From positions 1-64,000 of the IMG/VR virus record IMGVR_UViG_3300010399_000040: a stretch of 64,000 bases of DNA; one strand, given 5' to 3'. Numbering within the stretch: position 1 is the stretch's first letter; each line of letters starts with the position of its first letter. The notes under the pieces were generated by a model that worked only from the letters and a program-made list of their open reading frames with translations, had not been told where the DNA came from and made no database searches. The stretch comes from a virus. Positions 36,467 to 44,547 of the stretch are shown one piece after another. The position numbers and the translations under genes were made by a program.

Positions 36467-38298
36467 TGAAGCACGTACGCAACTACACGCCCGATCAAGC
36501 ACGCGATGAGCACGGGAGGTGGACTTCCGGTGGTGGCGGAGGCTTCGCGAGCAGACCGAACCTCAAGTCGTTCACTGTCTTCCACGGCACCGCAGAGTCG
36601 CTCCTGTGCCGAAAGAAGCTCACCGTCAACCCGTTCGTCAGCGAAGCACAGCGCAAGGCTTGCTACGCAGGTGCGATGCCCGGCGTCGACTGCGACGAGT
36701 GGAATCGCAAGACGAAGGGCAAGCTGATACGCAAGAAGCGTCACGTCAACAACGTCAGCACGCTGAAGTACGATCCTTCGCGCACGCTCCACCTCCGTCG
36801 CCAACTGTCTCTGGAGCTCAAACGACGCTTCTCCAAGCTCCGAGGTAAGTTGCGCAAGCTTATCGTAGTCGACGACGCTTTCGGCCTCGTCGCGAACTGC
36901 GGCGGACCCGGAGGCAAACCTGGTCCATGTCCGGAGGAAGGTCGTCTGCACTACCTCGTGGCGGGAATGAAGGCGAAGATACACGAGAAGTACGTGAAGC
37001 TTGAAGCGAGGTACGGTCCTAAGTTCGCGAAGGCTATCATCGGAGCGGCATTCGCGGGCCTGCCCATTCCTGTGCCCGGAGCGTCGATCCTGGCAGCAGC
37101 GCCGATGCTGGCGCTCGCTGAGCTCCACCACCAGCTGACGCGCAACGCTGATTCGGCGATGATCGCGGGCATCGCTTTGCAGGCGGTCGACACCCGACGC
37201 GTGCTGATGCTCCAACGAAGCGACACGAAGGAGTGGGAGTTCCCTGGCGGGCACGTCCAGACGGGCGAGACGATCGAGCAAGGTGCGATCCGCGAGTGGC
37301 AGGAGGAGACGGGGCTCAATTTCCGCGGCAAGCTCCTCCCCATGTGGCGGTGGACGACCCCGACGTACAACGGGCACTACGTCGGCATGCTGGCTGAGTG
37401 TCCGAGCGAGCTGACGTTCGGCGCTCTGCCAGCGGAGACTTCCGCGTTGAAGTGGGTGAAGCCGAGCGAGCTGAAGGACCTCGATTTGAGGCCGAGCGTG
37501 CGAGCGTCGCTACCGACTTTCCTCCCCATGCTGAGGATGGACGCAAGCGAGCGTGGGACGTTTGAGGATGCGCTCATTCGTGAGGAGGCGAGGGCTTTGC
37601 TGCAGTCGCTGACTGTCACTGTCAACAAGACGTACGCGTTCGTGACGGATCCGGAGAAAGTTAGGCAGTTCCAGGCGTGGCTCAGGACTCAGATCAGCGT
37701 AGCCGGCCTCTCCGACGAGCAACTGTGGCGACGCTACGCCGCGGCTGGATTTCGGAAGGGCGCCGCACGTAGCTACGACGACGTATCTGCGAAGCAATTA
37801 CGTGCGGAGAGCGAGGACTTTTACAAAGGCGGTCGAGCGCAGTTCTTGGAGTCATCGTTCAACCGACCCGAGACGGTCGACAAGGTGAAGCTTCTCGCCG
37901 GTCGCAGCTACTCCGACATGAAGGGAGTGACGGACGTGATGGCGACACGCATGTCTCGCAAACTCGTCGACGGGCTCGTGGAAGGAAAGAACCCGCGCGA
38001 GATCGGCGGCGACATCGACGACGAGCTTGATCTCGCGGAGGGCCGTGCGACCACCATCGCGCGGACGGAGATCGTCAGAGCTCACGCCGAGGGTCAGCTC
38101 GACTCCATGGAGCAACTCGGCGTGGACGAGATCGGTGTCGAGGTCGAGTTCGCTACCGCTGACGACGGAGACGTCTGCGACGAGTGCGACGACCTCGAGG
38201 GCGACACTTACTCCGTCGACGATGCCCACGGTGTGATCCCAGTTCACCCCAACTGTAGATGCGCTTTCATCCCAACGGGGGACGCCCTGAAACTGTGA
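36466..38298 (+). CDS. MuF-type head morphogenesis protein with NUDIX domain
   Basis: 610 aa from the ATG at 36466 (a TTG at 36463 is also possible). Starts with YTPDQARDEHGRWTSGGGGG, a motif common at the front of modular MuF/portal cargo. A VANCGGPGGKPGPC variant follows, then a hydrophobic helix. Residues about 240-360 are a NUDIX hydrolase with the full box GGHVQTGETIEQGAIREWQEETG (GX5EX7REXXEEXG). The C-terminal about 200 residues are a Mu gpF domain: ARTEIVRAHAEGQ, CDECDDLEG and HPNCRCAF. MuF proteins enter the host with the DNA, so the NUDIX part could be a delivered effector. Confidence 0.87.
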   Translation: MKHVRNYTPDQARDEHGRWTSGGGGGFASRPNLKSFTVFHGTAESLLCRKKLTVNPFVSEAQRKACYAGAMPGVDCDEWNRKTKGKLIRKKRHVNNVSTLKYDPSRTLHLRRQLSLELKRRFSKLRGKLRKLIVVDDAFGLVANCGGPGGKPGPCPEEGRLHYLVAGMKAKIHEKYVKLEARYGPKFAKAIIGAAFAGLPIPVPGASILAAAPMLALAELHHQLTRNADSAMIAGIALQAVDTRRVLMLQRSDTKEWEFPGGHVQTGETIEQGAIREWQEETGLNFRGKLLPMWRWTTPTYNGHYVGMLAECPSELTFGALPAETSALKWVKPSELKDLDLRPSVRASLPTFLPMLRMDASERGTFEDALIREEARALLQSLTVTVNKTYAFVTDPEKVRQFQAWLRTQISVAGLSDEQLWRRYAAAGFRKGAARSYDDVSAKQLRAESEDFYKGGRAQFLESSFNRPETVDKVKLLAGRSYSDMKGVTDVMATRMSRKLVDGLVEGKNPREIGGDIDDELDLAEGRATTIARTEIVRAHAEGQLDSMEQLGVDEIGVEVEFATADDGDVCDECDDLEGDTYSVDDAHGVIPVHPNCRCAFIPTGDALKL

Positions 38299-38510
38299 CG
38301 CCCACAGAGCAACGCATCCTGTCTATGCTCGAGGCGCGGCCGTGCACCGCTGCCGACTTGCATCGCTGCTTACCCGACGAGCTGACGAGCGTTGCAGCAG
38401 TGAAGATGCACGTGAGCAACCTTCGCAAGCGGTTGAGCCTGCGCGGTGGCGACGTGGTGTGCCGCAGCGGGACGTACATCCTCGTGCGTATGCTGTGCGA
38501 CGACAGCTGA
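38295..38510 (+). CDS. OmpR-type winged-helix protein
   Basis: 71 aa from the GTG at 38295 (GTGA overlap with MuF stop; an ATG at 38259 is also open). TPTEQRILSMLEARPCTAADL, AVKMHVSNLRKRLSL and CRSGTYILVRML match the OmpR/PhoB effector wing (T-x-x-E-x-x-(I/L)-x-x-L...V-x-x-x-I-x-x-LR-x-K-(L/I)...V-x-G-x-GY-x-L). No receiver domain. It could regulate the promoter that lies just downstream at 38544. Confidence 0.75.
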   Translation: MTPTEQRILSMLEARPCTAADLHRCLPDELTSVAAVKMHVSNLRKRLSLRGGDVVCRSGTYILVRMLCDDS

Positions 38511-38543
38511 ATCTTTACCTTGTTAGACGTGAGTACGAGCCTC

Positions 38544-38571
38544 TTCACTCCAGGTCTATTCTCGATAGAAT
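38544..38571 (+). promoter_or_regulatory. Second rightward promoter
   Basis: TTCACT (38544-38549), 16-base spacer, TAGAAT (38566-38571). Matches the promoter at 27347-27374 in spacing and in most surrounding bases (ACTCC, TCTC(A/G)ATAGAATGCC). It would drive the capsid genes, starting at the protease. Confidence 0.7.
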
Positions 38572-38577
38572 GCCGTC

Positions 38578-40272
38578 ATCGAGACAATATCTCTAAACTC
38601 CGTCGGCAGAGCACGACGGGAGACGCTCAACGGACGAGAGTACTTCGTGGCGCCTATGACCACGATAGTGCCTGGCGTGCTCAACGGCTCGCAGGGTCCT
38701 TTGCACTACGAACCTGAGGAGATCGCGAAGGCAGTCAAAGCGTGGGACCAAGTCGACATCTGCGTCAACCATCCTTACGATGAGCTAGGCAATCCCATCT
38801 CCGTGAAGCATCCGAGCGCACGGAAGAACGTGATCGGCTTCCTCCGGAACTCTCGCTTCGAGGGCAAACTCCAGCACGAGGGCTGGTTCGACGTCGAGAA
38901 CACGAAGCGAGTCGACCACCGGGTGTACAACGCCCTGGAGCGCGGTGAACCGATGGAGCTCTCCACGGGACTCCACACCGACAATGTGGACGAGGATGGT
39001 AAGTCTTACGCCCGCAACCATCGCCCTGACCACCTCGCGGTCCTTCCTGACCACAGGGGCGCTTGCTCCATCGACGACGGTTGCGGAGTCCTCGTCAACG
39101 TGGAGAAGCGAGGCATCTGGGAGAAGCTGAAAACGCTGCTCGGCATCGCTGACAACTCCCTCGGACGAGGCAACCACGGTTACGCGAAACTCAAAGCGCA
39201 CGCGGAGTCCCTGTCTGCGTCGGCGAGCACCGCCGACGAGCACAAGGCAGCCGGTGATGCACACATGGAGGCTTCGCAGGAAGCTGCCCAACCGAAAGCG
39301 ACGGGTGGCGAGACGAATTACAGCGCCTCAGGTGCTCACAAAGTGAAGGCGCAGGAACACTACGACAAGGCGGCCGCCATGACTAACAACGCGATGACGG
39401 AAGCTTACAAGACCGATGCGGAGAACGCCCGCGGAGCGTCGCAGAAGGCTGAGAAGGCTTCCGACGCTGGCGACCACTCGAAGGCTGCCGACGCTCATTA
39501 CGATGCTGCAGTTGCTCAGCGTAAAGCTGCCTCCCACGACAACGAGCATGCGCAGACGCACATGGAAGCGGCCTCGCAGCACTCGAGCAAGGGCGACGAC
39601 CACTACATGCAATCCGTCGGGCTCACCCGCAATAACTCCAAGGGAGGTTCCACCATGACCGCTGCTGAGAGGAAGTCCACGGTGGCCTTCCTGACGACCA
39701 ACTGCAAGTGCGAGGAACCGTCGCTCAATAAGTTGAGTGACGAACGGTTGCTCGCGCTGAAGGTGGCCCACGAGTCGCACGCGAAGCGCGTGAAGAAGCT
39801 TCTGGCGAACGTGAGCGACGACGAGGACGATGAAGACGATGAAGACGACTCCGAGATGGAGGAGGAGAACCGCCGGCGCATGAAGGGCAAGAAGACCAAC
39901 AACCTGTCTGCAGACGACAACGAAGCCCTTCAGCTCGCTCGCGAACTTCGCGACGGAGAGAAGCGTCAACTCATCGAGAGGCTCGTCGCCAACGTCAAAG
40001 ACAAGGACCTCCGCGAAGCGAAGGTAGCGAAGTACAACGGGAAGACGGTCGCCCAGCTCCGGGAGTTCGCGGAGCTCCTCCCGGAGCCCGCCCGCAACAC
40101 CGATCCGCGGTACATCGGCGCGGTCGGTGGCCCAGCGTCCATGGCGGCTCCTGTCGCCAACTTCGACAAGAGCGACGACCTGCTCGACCTGCCGACGTTC
40201 AATCTGGACATCGACGACGAGACGGGGGAACCGACTAGCGCCGCGGCGACCGCCGCAGGGGGTGACAAGTGA
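38578..40272 (+). CDS. Prohead protease (DUF2213-like) with scaffold C-terminus
   Basis: 541 aa from the GTG at 38647, or 564 aa if translation starts at the AUC at 38578, seven bases past the -10. The extra residues (NSVGRARRETLNGREYFVAP) look like the genuine N-terminus of DUF2213-type proteases, and there is no ATG, GTG or TTG before 38647. VPGVLNGSQGPLHYEPEEI, DICVNHPYDE and MELSTGLHTD follow the family. A Ser/His/Ala-rich helical repeat (about residues 180-330) and an acidic run (DDEDDEDDEDDSEMEEE) make up a scaffold part. An internal ATG at 39655 could give a separate scaffold protein. Confidence 0.8.
   Translation: METISLNSVGRARRETLNGREYFVAPMTTIVPGVLNGSQGPLHYEPEEIAKAVKAWDQVDICVNHPYDELGNPISVKHPSARKNVIGFLRNSRFEGKLQHEGWFDVENTKRVDHRVYNALERGEPMELSTGLHTDNVDEDGKSYARNHRPDHLAVLPDHRGACSIDDGCGVLVNVEKRGIWEKLKTLLGIADNSLGRGNHGYAKLKAHAESLSASASTADEHKAAGDAHMEASQEAAQPKATGGETNYSASGAHKVKAQEHYDKAAAMTNNAMTEAYKTDAENARGASQKAEKASDAGDHSKAADAHYDAAVAQRKAASHDNEHAQTHMEAASQHSSKGDDHYMQSVGLTRNNSKGGSTMTAAERKSTVAFLTTNCKCEEPSLNKLSDERLLALKVAHESHAKRVKKLLANVSDDEDDEDDEDDSEMEEENRRRMKGKKTNNLSADDNEALQLARELRDGEKRQLIERLVANVKDKDLREAKVAKYNGKTVAQLREFAELLPEPARNTDPRYIGAVGGPASMAAPVANFDKSDDLLDLPTFNLDIDDETGEPTSAAATAAGGDK
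39655..40272 (+). CDS. Nested scaffolding protein (internal start)
   Basis: In frame with the protease, the ATG at 39655 is preceded by AAGGGAGG seven bases away, an excellent ribosome site inside the gene. It would give a 205-aa helical acidic protein containing the DDEDDEDD stretch, like lambda Nu3 nested in C. The N-terminal part of the full gene would then be the protease. Expression is inferred from the ribosome site and the domain border. Confidence 0.55.
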   Translation: MTAAERKSTVAFLTTNCKCEEPSLNKLSDERLLALKVAHESHAKRVKKLLANVSDDEDDEDDEDDSEMEEENRRRMKGKKTNNLSADDNEALQLARELRDGEKRQLIERLVANVKDKDLREAKVAKYNGKTVAQLREFAELLPEPARNTDPRYIGAVGGPASMAAPVANFDKSDDLLDLPTFNLDIDDETGEPTSAAATAAGGDK

Positions 40273-40766
40273 AGGGCAATGAGATACTCCTCTCGTTCAC
40301 TGGCGGCGAAGGCCGTCAGCGGATCGAAGGCGTAATCTCCGGCACGCCGAAGCCGGGGACTATCATGGAGCTCGTCCCTGCGACAGCTCCAATCGGTGGG
40401 CGCTTCACGTACCGCGTGTGGCAACCGGGCACCGGTGACGGCACCCCCGGTGCGATGTACATCCTCGACACCGACCCCGACCAGGGTAAGCTCTTCAGCG
40501 ACGCGTACGTCAGTGGCACGCGCGGATTCTTGCATCAGCTCCTGCCAGGCGACGAGGTCAACGTCCGCAAAGCAGACATCTCCGGTACCGGTTCTGCGAC
40601 CGAAGACGTCGCGATCGGCGACAAGTTCTACGTCGTCGACGGCACGGGCATGATCAGCAAAGTCGCTGTGGGCATACTCAACGCCAGCGCTGTCCAAAAG
40701 TTCCAATCCCAAGAGGCCTTCGTGGATCAGGCGGCGGAGACGCTCGTCTGGTGCCGAGTGATCTAA
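40269..40766 (+). CDS. Capsid decoration-like protein
   Basis: 165 aa starting at GTG (overlap with the upstream stop). All-beta, Gly/Thr-rich: GEGRQRIEGVISGTPKPGTIMEL, GRFTYRVWQPG, FLHQLLPGDEVNVRKADISGTGSATEDVAIGDKFYVVDGTG. The position between scaffold and major capsid and the size suit a head decoration or stabilisation protein (lambda gpD position). No strict family match. Confidence 0.7.
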   Translation: MKGNEILLSFTGGEGRQRIEGVISGTPKPGTIMELVPATAPIGGRFTYRVWQPGTGDGTPGAMYILDTDPDQGKLFSDAYVSGTRGFLHQLLPGDEVNVRKADISGTGSATEDVAIGDKFYVVDGTGMISKVAVGILNASAVQKFQSQEAFVDQAAETLVWCRVI

Positions 40767-40776
40767 GGAGACCACC

Positions 40777-42090
40777 TTGTTCGTCGACAACTACATTCCG
40801 CTGCCGCGCGAGGCTGGCGTCCAGAGCGACGCCGCGCCTCTCTCGCTCAACATGTTCGCGGGTCGTTCGTTCGACCCGGGCCTCCGCCGACCGTACTACG
40901 ACAAGTACGACCGGCCTTGCGTCACTGTGAACACAGGGCGCTGGACGGTCGAGAAGGGCGTGCGTCGTCCGATCCGCGAACGTCGTCTCCTCCGCGACAT
41001 GATCCTGGAGGGCGTCGTTCCTCCTGTGTTCAACGCGACGGCGCTCCGTAAGGAGGAGTGGATCGAGCTCGACAAGAAAGTGGTGCGTGCGACGCGCTAC
41101 CGACTCCGCGCGGTGGGTGACCTCCAGGCGGCGTCGAGCTACGGTGGGTTCAACGGCATGGGCAAGATGCTCCTTGAGCACGAGACTATGTCGGACCCGG
41201 GCGAAGCGATCGTCGACATGGACGGCATGACTCAGGGTCGGAACGACTCTCCGAAGTTCCAACTCGAAGGTCTGCCGTTGCCTATCACTCACGCGGACTT
41301 CTTCTACGACGCGCGGCGATTGGCCATCAGTCGGAACACCGGCACTCCGCTCGACATGACGACGAGCGAAGCTGGCGGACGTCGCATCGGTGAGATGCTG
41401 GAGAAGACGCTCATCGGAGTCAACACCGGCATCACGTACGGTGGTAACTCGACGCAGATTGGCGGCTACGGCCGCACGTCGGCGGTGTACGGATACACCA
41501 ACTTCCCGACGCGCATCGTGAAGAACAATCTCACGCAGCCGACTGGTTCCAACGCCAGTTCGACGCTCGCTGACGTCCTTGCGATGCGCGATTCGATGTA
41601 CGCAGCGAAGTTCTTCGGCCCGTTCATGCTGTACCACAGCAACGACTGGGACCAGTACCTCGACAACGATTACATCTTGTCGGGAGGAAACGTCGCGACT
41701 CAGACGCTCCGCAACCGTCTACGGAGCATCGGTGGGGCGGCTGACGGAAAGGGTGACGGCATACAGGACGTGCGCCGTCTCGACTTCCTGTTCGGCACCG
41801 CTCCGCAGACTAACCCATACTACACCTCCTCGACGGTCGGGACGACCGGCATCGCGGTGTACAAGGGACCCGGTGGCGACGTCGACGCTTCGCTCAAGCC
41901 GTTCACGATGATCCTTGTACAGATGACGGAGGAAGTCGCGCGGTGGGTGAACGGCATGGACATCACCACTCTGCAGTGGGAGTCCATGGGTGGGATGCGC
42001 GTGAACTTCAAGATCATGTGCATCCAGGTCCCGCAGCTCCGCGCTGACTTCTACGGTAACTGCGGCATCCTCCACGCCACCACGAGCTGA
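40777..42090 (+). CDS. Major capsid protein
   Basis: 437 aa starting at TTG, seven bases after AAGGAG. Located directly after protease, scaffold and decoration genes. Contains a P-loop-type region IPLPREAGVQSDA, a long spine-like stretch and the encapsulin/HK97-like GLPLPITHADFFYDARRLAISRNTGTPLDMTTSEAGGRRIGEMLEKTLIGV, then MLYHSNDWDQYLDNDY and the C-terminal VARWVNGMDITTLQWESMGGMRVNFKIMCIQVP. The co-chaperonin at 3319-3624 is the likely folding partner with host GroEL. Confidence 0.88.
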   Translation: MFVDNYIPLPREAGVQSDAAPLSLNMFAGRSFDPGLRRPYYDKYDRPCVTVNTGRWTVEKGVRRPIRERRLLRDMILEGVVPPVFNATALRKEEWIELDKKVVRATRYRLRAVGDLQAASSYGGFNGMGKMLLEHETMSDPGEAIVDMDGMTQGRNDSPKFQLEGLPLPITHADFFYDARRLAISRNTGTPLDMTTSEAGGRRIGEMLEKTLIGVNTGITYGGNSTQIGGYGRTSAVYGYTNFPTRIVKNNLTQPTGSNASSTLADVLAMRDSMYAAKFFGPFMLYHSNDWDQYLDNDYILSGGNVATQTLRNRLRSIGGAADGKGDGIQDVRRLDFLFGTAPQTNPYYTSSTVGTTGIAVYKGPGGDVDASLKPFTMILVQMTEEVARWVNGMDITTLQWESMGGMRVNFKIMCIQVPQLRADFYGNCGILHATTS

Positions 42091-42115
42091 ATCACCTTTC
42101 GCCCGGAGTACTCCG

Positions 42116-42292
42116 ATGTCGAAAGGCCTCATATTCTGGTTGCTGATGCTGCTGTGGTTCCTGTTCGGCATTTACTGGGCTTGGCCTGAGCTCCGGATCG
42201 GCAGCTACGGGTTGGCAGGTAGCAACTTAGTGCTGTTCATCCTTCTGGTGCTACTTGGTTGGCGGACTTACGGTCCGCCAGTCAAAGACTGA
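42116..42292 (+). CDS. Two-helix small membrane protein (holin candidate)
   Basis: 58 aa: GLIFWLLMLLWFLFGIYWAW, then SNLVLFILLVLLGW, both hydrophobic helices, ending in a short polar tail. Preceded by GGAG at nine bases. Too short for the usual length cut-off, but tightly placed between the capsid and the next membrane gene. Holin or antiholin role is possible; the adjacent gene is also a membrane protein with a coiled coil. Confidence 0.62.
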   Translation: MSKGLIFWLLMLLWFLFGIYWAWPELRIGSYGLAGSNLVLFILLVLLGWRTYGPPVKD

Positions 42293-42310
42293 CTTCACGG
42301 AGGAGCGATT

Positions 42311-42727
42311 TTGGAGCTCTCACCAAAGTCGGCGTTGATCGGTGTAGTAGTCATCATTACGGTCGCAGTATTCGGCGCAGTGGAATCGCCCACCAACGCT
42401 ACGCAGATATTCGGCTTCTGTACGATGGCGGTACTGACGTTGCTAGGCATCGTCAACCAACAACGCTTAAGCAAGAAAGCTGACAACCTCGACAGGAAAG
42501 TCGACCAGAACACCCAGCTCACTGTCGAAGCGAAGCAGGAGGCGAAAGCAGCCAAGCAAGCCTTGGCTATCTCGGACGCCGACAAGAGCAAGAAGTTCGA
42601 CGAGCTGAAGAAGGCTGTCGACACCGTCGTCAAGCAGACGAACGGTCCGCTGACTGAGCAGCTCCACGACATCAAGGCGACCGTGGAGGAAGTCAAGCAG
42701 AAACTACCTGATCCTCCCGCCCCGTAG
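42311..42727 (+). CDS. Membrane protein with coiled-coil tail (holin-like)
   Basis: 138 aa starting at TTG, seven bases after GGAGGAG. Two transmembrane helices (SALIGVVVIITVAVFGAV and TQIFGFCTMAVLTLLGIV) then a long charged helix (KKADNLDRKVDQNTQLTVEAKQEAKAAKQ...) to the C-terminus. Similar layouts occur in phage holins and in spanin-like membrane proteins. It pairs with 42116-42292. Confidence 0.7.
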   Translation: MELSPKSALIGVVVIITVAVFGAVESPTNATQIFGFCTMAVLTLLGIVNQQRLSKKADNLDRKVDQNTQLTVEAKQEAKAAKQALAISDADKSKKFDELKKAVDTVVKQTNGPLTEQLHDIKATVEEVKQKLPDPPAP

Positions 42728-42743
42728 ACGGTGTTTGCTTTTT

Positions 42744-42786
42744 CGGGGAAGCCGACTCTCCTACGTGGGCGGAGAGGGCTTCCCCG
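42744..42786 (+). other. Long hairpin between membrane and secreted genes
   Basis: CGGGGAAGCC pairs perfectly with GGCTTCCCCG over 10 bp, and inside it CTCTCC pairs with GGAGAG, so the total stem is about 15 bp. A T-rich run lies before the stem (GCTTTTTC), not after it, so it is not a classical terminator for the plus strand. May control the 5' end of the next gene. Confidence 0.6.
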
Positions 42787-42809
42787 CCTCAACCCGAAGA
42801 GGTATCCGA

Positions 42810-43634
42810 ATGCGTCACGTTCTACTCATGTGCCTGCTGGCGGTCCAACCGCCTGCTCCGCCGATTCCAGGATTGAAGTTCCTGGACGTCGTACCAGTCA
42901 ACCCTCCGAGCCCTAAGCCGCCTGCCCCGCCGGACCCGTCCGTCGTTCCGACGCTCACGTCCGATCAGCTCTACATACCGATCACGTCAGACCAGCCGTT
43001 CCTCCTGGTGGCGTCGCCTTCGGGCGTCGTCTCCATCACCAAGGAGGCGGGGCCGATGCGGGTGCGGGCGAAGTTCAGCGACGGGAACGGCAAGTCGGAG
43101 ACTCGCAACATCACTGCGAAGTACTTCGCGACGGTGGAGGCTGTGAGTACCGGCACCGTGGAGCTGATCGCGGTACCTGTAGGCGCGACGGACGAATCTG
43201 CGATCATCCGCAAGACGATCAACGTCAACGCGGGGCAGGCTCCCCAACCTCCGCCACCGCCGAAACCCGTCGACCCTGCAGTGCCGAAGGCTTCGAAGCT
43301 GAAAGTGCTCATCATCGAAGAGACGGGCGACCGGACGAAGTTACCGAAGACGCAGTTGAATGTGCTCTTCAGCAAGACGCTGAGGGACTACCTCGACACA
43401 GTGACTCCTGTAGGTAGCGACGGTAAGACTCACGAGTGGCGCATCTGGGACAAGGACAGCGACGCATCGAGCGAACCCGCTTTCTGGCAGGGGGCGATGA
43501 AGCTAGCGGGGTCGACTCCTTGGATAGTGGTCGGCGACGCTGACACCGACAAAGTGCTGCTGAGTCAGAAGCTCCCACTCACTGTCGCTGACACCCAAGC
43601 CCTCCTCGCTACCACCCTGACTGGAGGGAAGTGA
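42810..43634 (+). CDS. Secreted proline-rich beta protein
   Basis: 274 aa from the ATG at 42810 (GAAGAGG ahead). Short N-terminal hydrophobic segment (MRHVLLMCLLAVQ), then Pro-rich runs (PPAPPIPGL, PSPKPPAPPDPS), a beta sandwich-like region (FLLVASPSGVVSITKEAGPMRVRAKF), a second Pro linker and a C-terminal domain (KLKVLIIEETGDRTKLPKTQLNVLFSKTLRDYLD) that resembles Gemmata-type proteins. Function unknown; exported or virion-exposed. Confidence 0.68.
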   Translation: MRHVLLMCLLAVQPPAPPIPGLKFLDVVPVNPPSPKPPAPPDPSVVPTLTSDQLYIPITSDQPFLLVASPSGVVSITKEAGPMRVRAKFSDGNGKSETRNITAKYFATVEAVSTGTVELIAVPVGATDESAIIRKTINVNAGQAPQPPPPPKPVDPAVPKASKLKVLIIEETGDRTKLPKTQLNVLFSKTLRDYLDTVTPVGSDGKTHEWRIWDKDSDASSEPAFWQGAMKLAGSTPWIVVGDADTDKVLLSQKLPLTVADTQALLATTLTGGK

Positions 43635-43636
43635 AC

Positions 43637-44545
43637 ATGCTAAGCGAGAACGAACTCATCATCGACGAACTGACGCCGGAAGAAGTCCACGAAGCTCCCG
43701 ACGGTCGGAAAAAAGGGCTCATCCCGCGCGACTACGAGGCGCATCCGCGAGGCTTCTACGCCAGCGTGGCAGCGGTGGACGTGCCGCTCATCGACAGGTC
43801 GGAGTGGCCCGAGCGGATCGCAGACAAAGTCGCGAACGAATCTCGGCTCAGCGATATCCGACTGCGAGGCAATGGTGGGCAGATGATCCCGTCGCGAGAC
43901 CAGGACGGCAAGGGTTACTGCTGGGCTCATAGCTCCACCGCCGCAGTTATAATCCTGCGGGCGCTGCAGAACCTTCCGTACTCGTCGCTCAGCGCCTATG
44001 CGGTGGCTTGCATCATCAAGAACTTCCGTGACGAAGGCGGATGGGGTGCTCAGTCCCTCGACTTCATCACGCAGCGAGGAGTACCCGACGAGAAGTACTG
44101 GCCTCAGCAATCCATGTCTCGCGCGAATGACAACCCTCAGACGTGGAAGAACGCTGCTTTCCACAAGGTGACGGAAGGTTGGATCGACCTCGCTGTCGCG
44201 CAGTACGACCGGAAGTTATCCTTCGACCAGGAAATAACTCTCTTGTTGAGCGACGTCCCCGTCGTGAAGGACGAGAACTGGTGGGGACACTCGATCCTTG
44301 GGCTCGACGCCGTCGACGGGAACGCACTGAAAGACACGATGCGCGCAGAGAGTGGTAAACTCATGGCTCCCGCTGAGTTCGCAGAGCGGTGGGGCATGGA
44401 CGGCGTCACTGGTGGCATCGGAGTGCGCATCTGGAACAGCTGGGGAGACAGTTGGTCCGACCGTGGCATGGGCGTCCTCACGGGGAGCAAGGCGGTGTCC
44501 GACGGCGCCGTCGCTCCCCGCATGGCGACCATCTCGGAGGTGTGA
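43637..44545 (+). CDS. Papain-like cysteine protease
   Basis: 302 aa from the ATG at 43637, eight bases after GGAGGG. Catalytic Cys in DGKGYCWAHSSTAAV (Q-G-x-C-x-(S/A)-x-x-x family), His in NWWGHSILGLDAVDG, Asn in GVRIWNSWGDSWSDRGMGVL, the C1A peptidase triad with a W-x-x-W-G-x-x-(F/W)-G after Asn. No signal peptide. It could cleave virion or host surface proteins during entry or lysis; it is not a typical phage protease for capsid maturation. Confidence 0.82.
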   Translation: MLSENELIIDELTPEEVHEAPDGRKKGLIPRDYEAHPRGFYASVAAVDVPLIDRSEWPERIADKVANESRLSDIRLRGNGGQMIPSRDQDGKGYCWAHSSTAAVIILRALQNLPYSSLSAYAVACIIKNFRDEGGWGAQSLDFITQRGVPDEKYWPQQSMSRANDNPQTWKNAAFHKVTEGWIDLAVAQYDRKLSFDQEITLLLSDVPVVKDENWWGHSILGLDAVDGNALKDTMRAESGKLMAPAEFAERWGMDGVTGGIGVRIWNSWGDSWSDRGMGVLTGSKAVSDGAVAPRMATISEV

Positions 44546-44547
44546 AC

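Noticed and set aside
36415-37377. 320-aa minus-strand open frame opposite the MuF/NUDIX gene
   Set aside because: The plus strand has a complete NUDIX box and MuF domain in this stretch; the antisense product has no motif.
38571-38597. Leader peptide MPSSRQYL at the second promoter
   Set aside because: Its ATG overlaps the -10 element, so it would not be in the transcript.
39640-39960. Simple acidic repeat as a separate gene or CRISPR-like repeat
   Set aside because: The GAC/GAA run encodes the acidic stretch of the scaffold; no spacer-repeat pattern exists here or elsewhere in the window.
42744-42786. Rho-independent terminator
   Set aside because: Stem is strong but the T run precedes rather than follows it on the transcribed strand.
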